Source: Aplectana chamaeleonis
Taxonomy: Eukaryota > Nematoda > Chromadorea > Rhabditida > Cosmocercidae
Reading direction: 5' to 3'
DNA: 64,000 bases
NCBI GenBank assembly: GCA_029168955.1
Contig: JAPDOI010001507.1
Span: 1-64,000 of the forward strand
Each line of letters opens with the position of its first letter. Within the stretch, counting starts at the first letter, position 1. Made by a program: the position numbers and the translations under genes. Below, piece after piece: positions 28,101 to 40,600 of this stretch. The notes under the pieces are model-generated. The model did no database searches and was not told where the DNA came from. It saw only the letters and a program-made list of their open reading frames with translations.

Positions 28101-30769
28101 AACGTGTGTGGGACCCAATCGGGAATGCGCCAAGCACCAGGGAAAATGTGTGGGACCCTAATGGGGTGCGTCGAGTGCCGGGGAAAGTGTGCGGGACCAA
28201 AGTAAAAGTGCGCTGAGCGCCGGGAAAAGGGTGTGGGACCCAATCGGGGATGCGCCAAGCGCCAGGGAAAATGTGTGGGACCGTAATGGGGTGCGTAGAG
28301 TGCCGGGGAAAGTGTGCGGAACCAAAGTAAAAGTGCGCTGAGCGCCGGGCAACGTGTGTGGGACCCAATCGGGAATGCGCCAAGCGCCAGGAAAAGTGTG
28401 TGGGACCGAACTAAAAGTGCGTTGAGAGCCGGGCAACGTGTGTGGGACCCAATCGGGAATGCGCCAAGCACCGGGGAAAATGTGTGGGACCCTAATGGGG
28501 TGTGTCGAGCGCCGGGGAAAGTGTACGGGACCCAACTGAGGGTGCGCCATGCGCCGGGGAAAATGTGTGGGACCCAATCGGGGATGCGCCAAGCGCCAGG
28601 GAAAGTGTGTGGGACCCAACTGGGGATGCGCCAAGCGCCGGGGAATTTTCGTGGGACCCAACTGAAGGTGCGCCAAGCGCCGGGGAAAGTTTGGGACCAG
28701 ACTGGGGTGCGCCAGGCGCCACCAAATGTTTGTGGGACCCAACTGAGGGTGCGCCGAGAGCCGGGCAACGTGTGTGGGACCCAATCGGGAATGCGCCAAG
28801 CACCAGGGAAAATGTGTGGTACCCTAATGGGGTGCGTCGAGCACCGGGGAAAGTGTACGGGACCCAACTGGGGGGGCGCCATGCGCCGGGAAAAGGGTGT
28901 GGGACCCAATCTAGGATGCGCCAAGCGCCAGGGAAAATGTGTGGGACCGTAATGGGGTGCGTCGAGTGCCGGGGAAAGTGTGCGGGACCAAAGTAAAAGT
29001 GCGCTGAGCGCCGGGCAACGTGTGTGGGACCCAATCGAATGCGCCAAGCGCCAGGAAAGTGTGTGGGACCGAACTAAAAGTGCGCTGAGAGCCGGGCAAC
29101 GTGTGTGGGACCCAATCGAGAATGCGCCAAGCACCGGGGAAATTGTGTGGGACCGAACTAAAGTGCGTTGAGAGCCGGGCAACGTGTGTGGGACCCAATC
29201 GGGAATGCGCCAAGCACCAGGGAAAATGTGTGGGACCCTAATGGGGTGCGTCGAGTGCCGGGGAAAGTGTGCGGGACCAAAGTAAAAGTGCGCTGAGCGC
29301 CGGGAAAAGGGTGTGGGGCCCAATCGGGGATGCGCCAAGCGCCAGGGAAAATGTGTGGGACCCTAATGGGGTGCGTCGAGTGGCGGGGAAAGTGTGCGGG
29401 ACCAAAGTAAAAGTGCGCTGAGCGCCGGGCAACGTGTGGGACCCAATCGGGAATGCGCCAAGCGCCAGGCAAAGTGTGTGGACCCTAATTGGGCGCGTCG
29501 AGTGCCGGGGAAAGTGTGCGGGACCAGTAAAAGTGCGCTGAGCGCCGGGAAAAGTGTGTGGGACCCAACTGAGGATGCGCCAAGCGCCGGGGAAATTGTG
29601 TGAGACCCAACCATGGGTGCGCCAAGCGTCAGGAGAGTGTGTGGGACCCAACTGGGGATGCGCCAAGCGCCGGGGAAGTTCGTGAGACCCAACTGAAGGT
29701 GCGCCAAGCGCCGGGGAAAGTTTGTGGGACCAGACTGGGTGCGCCAGGCACCCCAGATGTGTGTGGGACTCAACTGAGGGTGAGCCGAGAGCCGGGCAAC
29801 GTGTGTGGGACCTGATCGGGAATGCGCCAAGCACCAGGGAAAATGTGTGGGACCCTAATGGGGTGCGTCGAGTGCCGGGGAAAGTGTACGGGACCCTACT
29901 GAGGGTGCGCAATGCGCCGGGGAAAGTGTGTGGGACCCAATCGGGGATGCGCCAAGCGCCAGGCAAAGTGTGTGTGACCCTAATGGGGCGCGTCGAGTGC
30001 CGGAGAAAGTGTGCGGGACCAAAGTAAAAGTGCGCTGAGCGCCGGGAAAAGTGTGTGGGACCCAACTGGGGATGCGCCAAGCGCCAGGCAAAGTGTGCGG
30101 GACCCTAATGGGGCGCGTCGAGTGCCGGGAAAAGTGTGCGGGACCAAAGTAAAAGTGCGCTGAGCGCCGGGAAAAGGGTGTGGGACCCAAATGGGGGTGC
30201 GCCAAGCGCCGGGGAAATTGTGTGGGACCGAACTAAAAGTGCGTTGAGAGCCGGGCAACGTGTGTGGGACCCAATCGGGAATGCGCCAAGCACCAGGGAA
30301 AATGTGTGGGACCCTAATGGGGTGCGTCGAGTGCCGGGGAAAGTGTGCGGGATCAAAGTAAAAGTGCGCTGAGCGCCGGGAAAAGGGTGTGGGACCCAAT
30401 CGGGGATGCTCCAAGCGCCGGGGAAAATGTGTGGGACCGTAATGGGGTGCGTCGAGTGCCGGGGAAAGTGTGCGGAACCAAAGTAAAGTGCGCTGAGCGC
30501 CGGGAAAAGGGTGTGGGACCCAATCGGGATGCGCCAAGCGCCAGGGAAAATGTGTGGGACCGTAATGGGGTGCGTCGAGTGCCGGGGAAAGTGTGCGGGA
30601 CCAAAGTAAAGTGCGCTGAGCGCCGGGGAAAGTGTGTAGGACCCAATCGGGGATGCGCCAAGCGCCAGGGAAAATGTGTGGGACCCTACTAAAAGTGCGT
30701 TGAGAGCCGGGCAACGTGTGTGGGACCCAATCGGGAATGCGCCAAGCACCAGGGAAAATGTGTGGGACC

Positions 30770-32110
30770 CTAATGGGGTGTGTCGAACGCCGGGGAAAGT
30801 ATACGGGACCCAACTGAGGGTGCGCCATGCGCCGGGGAAAGTGTGTGGGACCCAATCAAGGATGCGGCAAGCGCCAGGGAAAGCGTGTGGGACCCAACTG
30901 GGGATGCGCCAAGCGCCGGGAAATTTCGTGGGACCCAACTGAAGGTGCGCCAAGCGCCGGGGAAAGTTTGTGGGACCAGACTGGGGGTGCGGCAGGCGCC
31001 ACCAAATGTTTGTGGGACCCAACTGAGGGTGCGCCGAGAGCCGGGCAACGTGTGTGGGACCCAATCGGGAATGCGCCAAGCACCAGGGAAAATGTGTGGT
31101 ACCCTAATGGGGTGCGTCGAGCACCGGGGAAAGTGTACGGGACCCAACTGGGGGTGCGCCATGCGCCGGGAAAAGGGTGTGGGACCCAATCGGGGATGCG
31201 CCAAGCGCCAGGGAAAATGTGTGGGACCGTAATGGGGTGCGTCGAGTGCCGGGGAAAGTGTGCGGGACCAAAGTAAAAGTGCGCTGAGCGCCGGGCAACG
31301 TGTGTGGGACCCAATCGGGAATGCGCCAAGCGCCAGGAAAAGTGTGTGGGACCGAACTAAAAGTGCGTTGAGAGCCGGGCAACGTGTGTGGGACCCAATC
31401 GGGAATGCGCCAAGCACCGGGGAAAATGTGTGGGACCCTAATGGGGTGTGTCGAGCGCCGGGGAAAGTGTACGGGACCCAACTGAGGGTGCGCCATGCGC
31501 CGGGGAAAATGTGTGGGACCCAATCGGGGATGCGCCAAGCGCCAGGGAAAGTGTGTGGGACCCAACTGGGGATGCGCCAAGCGCCGGGGAATTTCGTGGG
31601 ACCCAACTGAAGGTGCGCCAAGCGCCGGGGAAAGTTTGTGGGACCAGACTGGGGGTGCGCCAGGCGCCACCAAATGTTTGTGGGACCCAACTGAGGGTGC
31701 GCCGAGAGCCGGGCAACGTGTGTGGGACCCAATCGGGAATGCGCCAAGCACCAGGGAAAATGTGTGGTACCCTAATGGGGTGCGTCGAGCACCGGGGAAA
31801 GTGTACGGGACCCAACTGGGGGTGCGCCATGCGCCGGGAAAAGGGTGTGGGACCCAATCGGGGATGCGCCAAGCGCCAGGGAAAATGTGTGGGACCGTAA
31901 TGGGGTGCGTCGAGTGCCGGGGAAAGTGTGCGGGACCAAAGTAAAAGTGCGCTGAGCGCCGGGCAACGTGTGTGGGACCCAATCGGGAATGCGCCAAGCG
32001 CCAGGAAAAGTGTGTGGGACCGAACTAAAAGTGCGCTGAGAGCCGGGCAACGTGTGTGGGACCCAATCGAGAATGCGCCAAGCACCGGGGAAATTGTGTG
32101 GGACCGAACT
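30770..32110. repeat. 668-bp higher-order tandem pair (16 monomers)
   Basis: The segment starting near 30780 recurs at 31448, an exact 668-bp offset, with matching subtype order over the whole unit. Related single copies occur near 26386 and 28502, separated from these by other arrangements. The block is therefore mosaic and not a simple array. Confidence 0.75.
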
Positions 32111-35100
32111 AAAAGTGCGTTGAGAGCCGGGCAACGTGTGTGGGACCCAATCGGGAATGCGCCAAGCACCAGGGAAAATGTGTGGGACCCTAATGGGGTG
32201 CGTCGAGTGCCGGGGAAAGTGTGCGGGACCAAAGTAAAAGTGCGCTGAGCGCCGGGAAAAGGGTGTGGGGCCCAATCGGGGATGCGCCAAGCGCCAGGGA
32301 AAATGTGTGGGACCCTAATGGGGTGCGTCGAGTGCCGGGGAAAGTGTGCGGGACCAAAGTAAAAGTGCGCTGAGCGCCGGGCAACGTGTGTGGGACCCAA
32401 TCGGGAATGCGCCAAGCGCCAGGCAAAGTGTGTGGGACCCTAATTGGGCGCGTCGAGTGCCGGGGAAAGTGTGCGGGACCAAAGTAAAAGTGCGCTGAGC
32501 GCCGGGAAAAGTGTGTGGGACCCAACTGAGGATGCGCCAAGCGCCGGGGAAATTGTGTGAGACCCAACCATGGGTGCGCCAAGCGTCAGGGAGAGTGTGT
32601 GGGACCCAACTGGGGATGCGCCAAGCGCCGGGGAAGTTCGTGAGACCCAACTGAAGGTGCGCCAAGCGCCGGGGAAAGTTTGTGGGACCAGACTGGGGGT
32701 GCGCCAGGCACCCCCAGATGTGTGTGGGACTCAACTGAGGGTGAGCCGAGAGCCGGGCAACGTGTGTGGGACCTGATCGGGAATGCGCCAAGCACCAGGG
32801 AAAATGTGTGGGACCCTAATGGGGTGCGTCGAGTGCCGGGGAAAGTGTACGGGACCCTACTGAGGGTGCGCAATGCGCCGGGGAAAGTGTGTGGGACCCA
32901 ATCGGGGATGCGCCAAGCGCCAGGCAAAGTGTGTGTGACCCTAATGGGGCGCGTCGAGTGCCGGAGAAAGTGTGCGGGACCAAAGTAAAAGTGCGCTGAG
33001 CGCCGGGAAAAGTGTGTGGGACCCAACTGGGGATGCGCCAAGCGCCAGGCAAAGTGTGCGGGACCCTAATGGGGCGCTTCGAGTGCCGGGAAAAGTGTGC
33101 GGGACCAAAGTAAAAGTGCGCTGAGCGCCGGGAAAAGGGTGTGGGACCCAAATGGGGGTGCGCCAAGCGCCGGGGAAATTGTGTGGGACCGAACTAAAAG
33201 TGCGTTGAGAGCCGGGCAAGGTGGGTGGGACCCAATCGGGAATGCGCCAAGCACCAGGGAAAATGTGTGGGACCCTAATGGGGTGCGTCGAGTGCCGGGG
33301 AAAGTGTGCGGGATCAAAGTAAAAGTGCGCTGAGCGCCGGGAAAAGGGTGTGGGACCCAATCGGGGATGCGCCAAGCGCCAGGGAAAATGTGTGGGACCG
33401 TAATGGGGTGCGTCAAGTGCCGGGGAAAGTGTGCGAGACCAAAGTAAAAGTGCGCTGAGCGCCGGGAAAAGGGTGTGGGACCCAATCGGGGATGCGCCAA
33501 GCGCCAGGGAAAATGTGTGGGACCGTAATGGGGTGCGTCGAGTGCCGGGGAAAGTGTGCGGGACCAAAGTAAAAGTGCGCTGAGCGCCGGGCAACGTGTG
33601 TGGGACCTGATCGGGAATGCGCCAAGCACCAGGGAAAATGTGTGGGACCCTAATGGGGTGCGTCGAGTGCCGGGGAAAGTGTACGGGACCCTACTGAGGG
33701 TGCGCAATGCGCCGGGGAAAGTGTGTGGGACCCAATCGGGGATGCGCCAAGCGCCAGGCAAAGTGTGTGTGACCCTAATGGGGCGCGTCGAGTGCCGGAG
33801 AAAGTGTGCGGGACCAAAGTAAAAGTGCGCTGAGCGCCGGGAAAAGTGTGTGGGACCCAACTGGGGATGCGCCAAGCGCCAGGCAAAGTGTGCGGGACCC
33901 TAATGGGGCGCGTCGAGTGCCGGGAAAAGTGTGCGGGACCAAAGTAAAAGTGCGCTGAGCGCCGGGAAAAGGGTGTGGGACCCAAATGGGGGTGCGCCAA
34001 GCGCCGGGGAAATTGTGTGGGACCGAACTAAAAGTGCGTTGAGAGCCGGGCAACGTGTGTGGGACCCAATCGGGAATGCGCCAAGCACCAGGGAAAATGT
34101 GTGGGACCCTAATGGGGTGCGTCGAGTGCCGGGGAAAGTGTGCGGGATCAAAGTAAAAGTGCGCTGAGCGCCGGGAAAAGGGTGTGGGACCCAATCGGGG
34201 ATGCGCCAAGCGCCAGGGAAAATGTGTGGGACCGTAATGGGGTGCGTCGAGTGCCGGGGAAAGTGTGCGGGACCAAAGTAAAAGGGCGCTGAGCGCCGGG
34301 CAACGTGTGTGGGACCCAATCGGGAATGCGCCAAGCGCCAGGAAAAGTGTGTGGGACCGAACTAAAAGTGCGTTGAGAGCCGGGCAACGTGTGTGGGACC
34401 CAATCGGGAATGCGCCAAGCACCGGGGAAAATGTGTGGGACCCTAATGGGGTGTGTCGAGCGCCGGGAAAGTGTACGGGACCCAACTGAGGGTGCGCCAT
34501 GCGCCGGGGAAAATGTGTGGGACCCAATCGGGGATGCGCCAAGCGCCAGGGAAAGTGTGTGGTACCCAACTGGGGATGCGCCAAGCGCCGGGGAATTTCG
34601 TGGGACCCAACTGAAGGTGCGCCAAGCGCCGGGGAAAGTTTGTGGGACCAGACTGGGGGTGCGCCGAGAGCCGGGCAACGTGTGTGGGACCCAATCGGGA
34701 ATGCGCCAAGCGCCAGGCAAAGTGTGTGGGACCATAATGGGGCGCGTCGAGTGCCGGAGAAAGTGTACGGGACCCAACTGGGGTGCGCCATGCGCCGGGA
34801 AAAGGGTGTGGACCCAATCGGGGATGCGCCAAGCGCCAGGAAAATGTGTGGGACCGTAATGGGGTGCGTCGAGTGCCGGGGAAAGTGTGCGGGACCAAAG
34901 TAAAAGTGCGCTGAGCGCCGGGCAACGTGTGTGGGACCCAATCGGGAATGCGCCAAGCGCCAGGAAAGTGTGTGGACCGAACTAAAAGTGCGTTGAGAGC
35001 CGGGCAACGTGTGTGGGACCCAATCGAGAATGCGCCAAGCACCGGGGAAATTGTGTGGGACCAAACTAAAAGTGCGTTGAGAGCCGGGCAACGTGTGTGG

Positions 35101-37619
35101 GACCCAATCGGGAATGCGCCAAGCACCAGGGAAAATGTGTGGGACCCTAATGGGGTGCGTCGAGTGCCGGGGAAAGTGTGCGGGACGAAAGTAAAAGTGC
35201 GCTGAGCGCCGGGAAAAGGGTGTGGGGCCCAATCGGGGATGCGCCAAGCGCCAGAAAAAATGTGTGGGACCCTAATGGGGTGCGTCGAGTGCCGGGGAAA
35301 GTGTGCGGGACCAAAGTAAAAGTGCGCTGAGCGCCGGGCAACGTGTGTGGGACCCAATCGGGAATGCGCCAAGCGCCAGGCAAAGTGTGTGGGACCCAAT
35401 CGGGGATGCGCCAAGCGCCAGGGAAAGTGTGTGGGACCCAACTAGGGATGCGCCAAGCGCCGGGGAATTTCGTGGGACCCAACTGAAGGTGCGCCAAGCG
35501 CCGGGGAAAGTTTGTGGGACCAGACTGGGGGTGCGCCAGGCGCCACCAAATGTTTGTGGGACCCAACTGAGGGTGCGCCGAGAGCCGGGCAACGTGTGAG
35601 GGACCCAATCGGGAATGCGCCAAGCACCAAGGAAAATGTGTGGTACCCTAATGGAGTGTGTCGAGCGCCGGGGAAAGTGTACCGGACCCAACTGAGGGTG
35701 CGCCATGCGCCGGGGAAAGTGTGTGGGACCCAATCGGGGACGCGCCAAGCGCCAGGCAAAGTGTGTAGGACCCTAGTTGGGCGCGTCGAGTGCCGGGGAA
35801 AGTGTGCGGAGCCAGACTGGGTGCGCCAGGCACCCCAGATGTGTGGGACCCAACTGAGGGTGCGCAATGCGCCGGGGAAAGTGTGTGGGACCCAATCGGG
35901 GATGCGCCAAGCGCCAGGCAAAGTGTGTGGGACCCTAATGGGGCGCGTCGAGTGCCGGAGAAAGTGTGCGGGACCAAAGTAAAAGGGCGCTGAGCGCCGG
36001 GAAAAGTGTGTGGGACCCAACTGGGGATGCGCCAAGCGCCAGGCAAAGTGTGTGGGACCCTAATGGGGTGCGTCCAGTGCAGGGGAAAGTGTGAGGGACC
36101 AAAGTAAAAGTGCGCTGAGCGCCGGGAAACGTGTGTGGGACCCAATCGGGAATGCGCCAAGCGCCAGGCAAAGTGTGTGGGACCCTAATGGGGCGCGTCG
36201 AGTGCCGGGAAAAGTGTGCGGGACCAAAGTAAAAAAGCGCTGAGCGCCGGGAAAAGAGTGTGGGACCCAAATGGGGGTGCGCCAAGCGCCTGGGAAATTG
36301 TGTGGGACCGAACTAAAAGTGCGTTGAGAGCTGGGCAACGTGTGTGGGACCCAATCGGGAATGCGCCAAGCACCAGGGAAAATGTGTGGGACCCTAATGG
36401 GGTGCGTCGAGTGCCGGGGAAAGTGTGCGGGACCAAAGTTAAAGTGCGCTGAGCGCCGGGAAAAGGGTGTGGGACCCAATCGGGGATGCGCCAAGCGCCA
36501 GGGAAAATGTGTGGGACCCTAATGGGGTGCGTCGAGTGCCGGGGAAAGTGTGCGGGACCAAAGTAAAAGTGCGCTGAGCGCCGAGCAACGTGTGTGGGAC
36601 CCAATCGGGAATGCGCCAAGCGCCAGGCAAAGTGTGTGGGACCGAACTAAAAGTGCGTTGAGAGCCGGGCAACGTGTGGGACCCAATCGGGAATGCGCCA
36701 AGCACCAGGGAAAATGTGTGGACCCTAATGGGGTGTGTCGAGCGCCGGGAAAGAGTACGGGACCCAACTGAGGGTGCGCCATGCGCCGGGAAAGTGTGTG
36801 GGACCCAATCGGGGATGCGACAAGCGCCAGGGAAAGTGTGTGGGACCCAACTGGGGATGCGCCAAGCGCCGGGGAATTTCGTGGGACCCAACTGAAGGTG
36901 CGCCAAGCGCCAGGCAAAGTGTGTGGGACCGAACTAAAAGTGCGCCGAGAGCCGGGCAACGTGTGAGGGACCCAATCAGGAATGCGCCAAGCACCAAGGA
37001 AAATGTGTGGTACCCTAATGGAGTGCGTCGAGCGCCGGGGAAAGTGTACGGGACCCAACTGAGGGTGCGCCATGCGCCGGGGAAAGTGTGTGGGACCCAA
37101 TCGGGGATGCGCCAAGCGCCAGGCAAAGTGTGTAGGACCCTAGTTGGGCGCGTCGAGTGCCGGGGAAAGTGTGTGAACCAGACTGGGGTGCGCCAGGCAC
37201 CCCCAGATGTGTGTGGGACCCAACTGAGGGTGCGCAATGCGCCGGGGAAAGTGTGTGGGACCCAATCGGGGATGCGCCAAGCGCCAGGCAAAGTGTGTAG
37301 GACCCTAGTTGGGCGCGTCGAGTGCCGGGGAGAGTGTGCGGAACCAGACTGGGGGCGCGCCAGGCACCCCCAGATGTGTGTGGGACCGAACTGAGGGTGC
37401 GCCAAGCGCCAGGCAAAGTGTGTGGGACCCTAATGGGGCGCGTCGAGTGCCGGAGAAAGTGTGCGGGACCAAAGTAAAAGGGCGCTGAGCGCCGGGAAAA
37501 GTGTTTGGGACCCAACTGGGGATGCGCCAAGCGCCAGGCAAAGTGTGTGGGACCCTAATGGGGTGCGTCGAGTGCCGGGGAAAGTGTGCGGGACCAAAGT
37601 TAAAGTGCGCTGAGCGCCG

Positions 37620-40600
37620 GGAAAAGGGTGTGGGACCCAATCGGGGATGCGCCAAGCGCCAGGGAAAATGTGTGGGACCCTAATGGGGTGCGTCGAGTGC
37701 CGGGGAAAGTGTGCGGGACCAAAGTAAAAGTGCGCTGAGCGCCGAGCAACGTGTGTGGGACCCAATCGGGAATGCGCCAAGCGCCAGGCAAAGTGTGTGG
37801 GACCGAACTAAAAGTGCGTTGAGAGCCGGGCAACGTGTGTGGGACCCAATCGGGAATGCGCCAAGCACCAGGGAAAATGTGTGGGACCCTAATGGGGTGT
37901 GTCGAGCGCCGGGGAAAGTGTAGGGGACCCAACTGAGGGTGCGCCATGCGCCGGGGAAAGTGTGTGGGACCCAATCGGGGATGCGACAAGCGCCAGGGAA
38001 AGTGTGTGGGACCCAACTGGGGATGCGCCAAGCGCCGGGGAATTTCGTGGGACCCAACTGAAGGTGCGCCAAGCGCCAGGGAAAGTTTGTGGGACCAGAC
38101 TGGGGGTGCGCCAGGCGCCACCAAATGTTTGTGGAACCCAACTGAGGGTGCGCCGAGAGCCGGGCAACGTGTGAGGGACCCAATCAGGAATGCGCCAAGC
38201 ACCAAGGAAAATGTGTGGTACCCTAATGGAGTGCGTCGAGCGCCGGGGAAAGTGTACGGGACCCAACTGAGGGTGCGCCATGCGCCGGGGAAAGTGTGTG
38301 GGACCCAATCGGGGATGCGCCAAGCGCCAGGCAAAGTGTGTAGGACCCTAGTTGGGCGCGTCGAGTGCCGGGGAAAGTGTGCGGAACCAGACTGGGGGTG
38401 CGCCAGGCACCCCCAGATGTGCGTGGGACCCAACTGAGGGTGCGCAATGCGCCGGGGAAAGTGTGTGGGACCCAATCGGGGATGCGCCAAGCGCCAGGCA
38501 AAGTGTGTGGGACCCTAATGGGGCGCGTCGAGTGCCGGAGAAAGTGTGCGGGACCAAAGTAAAAGGGCGCTGAGCGCCGGGAAAAGTGTGTGGGACCCAA
38601 CTGGGGATGCGCCAAGTGCCAGGCAAAGTGTGTGGGACCCTAATGGGGTGCGTCCAGTGCAGGGGAAAGTGTGAGGGACCAAAGTAAAAGTACGCTGAGC
38701 GCCGGGCAACGTGTGTGGGACCCAATCGGGAATGCGCCAAGCGCCAGGCAAAGTGTGTGGGACCCTAATGGGGCGCGTCGAGTGCCGGGAAAAGTGTGCG
38801 GGACCAAAGTAAAAAGCGCTGAGCGCCGGGAAAGAGTGTGGGACCCAATGGGGTGCGCCAAGCGCCTGGGAAATTGTGTGGGACCGAACTAAAAGTGCGT
38901 TGAGAGCCGGGCAACGTGTGTGGGACCCAATCGGGAATGCGCCAAGCACCAGGAAAATGTGTGGACCCTAATGGGGTGCGTCGAGTGCCGGGGAAAGTGT
39001 GCGGGACCAAAGTTAAAGTGCGCTGAGCGCCGGGAAAAGGAGTGTGGACCCAATCGGGGATGCGCCAAGCGCCAGGGAAAATGTGTGGGACCCTAATGGG
39101 GTGCGTCGAGTGCCGGGAAAGTGTGCGGGACCAAAGTAAAGTGCGCTGAGCGCCGAGCAACGTGTGTGGGACCCAATCGGGAATGCGCCAAGCGCCAGGC
39201 AAAGTGTGTGGGACCGAACTAAAGTGCGTTGAGAGCCGGGCAACGTGTGTGGGACCCAATCGGGAATGCGCCAAGCACCAGGGAAAATGTGTGGGACCCT
39301 AATGGGGTGTGTCGAGCGCCGGGGAAAGTGTAGGGGACCCAACTGAGGGTGCGCCATGCGCCGGGGAAAGTGTGTGGGACCCAATCGGGGATGCGACAAG
39401 CGCCAGGGAAAGTGTGTGGGACCCAACTGGGGATGCGCCAAGCGCCGGGGAATTTCGTGGGACCAAACCGAAGGTGCGCCAAGCGCCAGGGAAAGTTTGT
39501 GGGACCAGACTGGGGGTGCGCCAGGCGCCACCAAATGTTTGTGGGACCCAACTGAGGGTGCGCCGAGAGCCGGGCAACGTGTGTGGGACCCAATCGGGAA
39601 TGCGCCAAGCACCAGGGAAAATGTGTGGTACCCTAATGTGGTGCGTAGAGCGCCGGGGAAAGTGTACGGGACCCAACTGAGGGTGCGCCATGCGCCGGGG
39701 AAAGTGTGTGGGACCCAATCGGGGGTGCGCCAAGCGCCAGGCAAAGTGTGTGGGATCCTAATTGGGCGCGTCGAGTGCCGGGGAAAGTGTGCGGGACCAA
39801 AGTAAAAGTGCGCTGAGCGCCGGGAAAAGTGTGTGGGACACAACTGAGGATGCGCCAAGCGCCGGGGAAATTGTGTGAGACCCAACCATGGGTGCGCCAA
39901 GCGTCAGGGAGAGTGTGTGGGACCCAACTGGGGATGCGCCAAGCGCCGGGGAAGTTCGTGGGACCCAACTGAAATTGCGCCAAGCGCCGAGGAAAGTTTG
40001 TGGAACCAGAATGGGGGTGCGCCAGGCACCCCCAGATGTGTGTGGGACCCAACTGAGGGTGCGCCGAGAGCAGGGCAACGTGTGTGGGACCTGATCGGGA
40101 ATGCGCCAAGCACCAGGGAAAATGTGTGGGACCCTAATGGGGTGCGTCCAGTGCAGGGGAAAGTGTGCGGGGCCAAAGTAAAAGTGCGCTGAGCGCCGGG
40201 CAACGTGTGTGGGACTCAATCGGGAATGCGCCAAGCACCAGGGAAAATGTGTGGGACCCTAATGGGGTGCGTCGAGCGGCGGAAAAAGTGTACGGGACCC
40301 AACTGAGGGTGCGCCATGCGCCGGGGAAAGTGTGTGGGACCCAATCGGGGATGCGCCAAGCGCCAGGCAAAGTGTGTGGGACCCTAATGGGGCGCGTCGA
40401 GTGCCGGAGAAAGTGTGCGGGACCAAAGTAAAAGTGCGCTGAGCGCTGGGAAAAGTGTGTGGGACCCAACTAGGGATGCGCCAAGCGCCGGGGAAATTGT
40501 GTGAGACCCAATTATGGGTGCGCCAAGCGCCGGGGAAGTTCGTGGGACCCAACTGAAGGTGCGCCAAGCGCCGGGGAAAGTTTGTGGGACCAGAATAGGT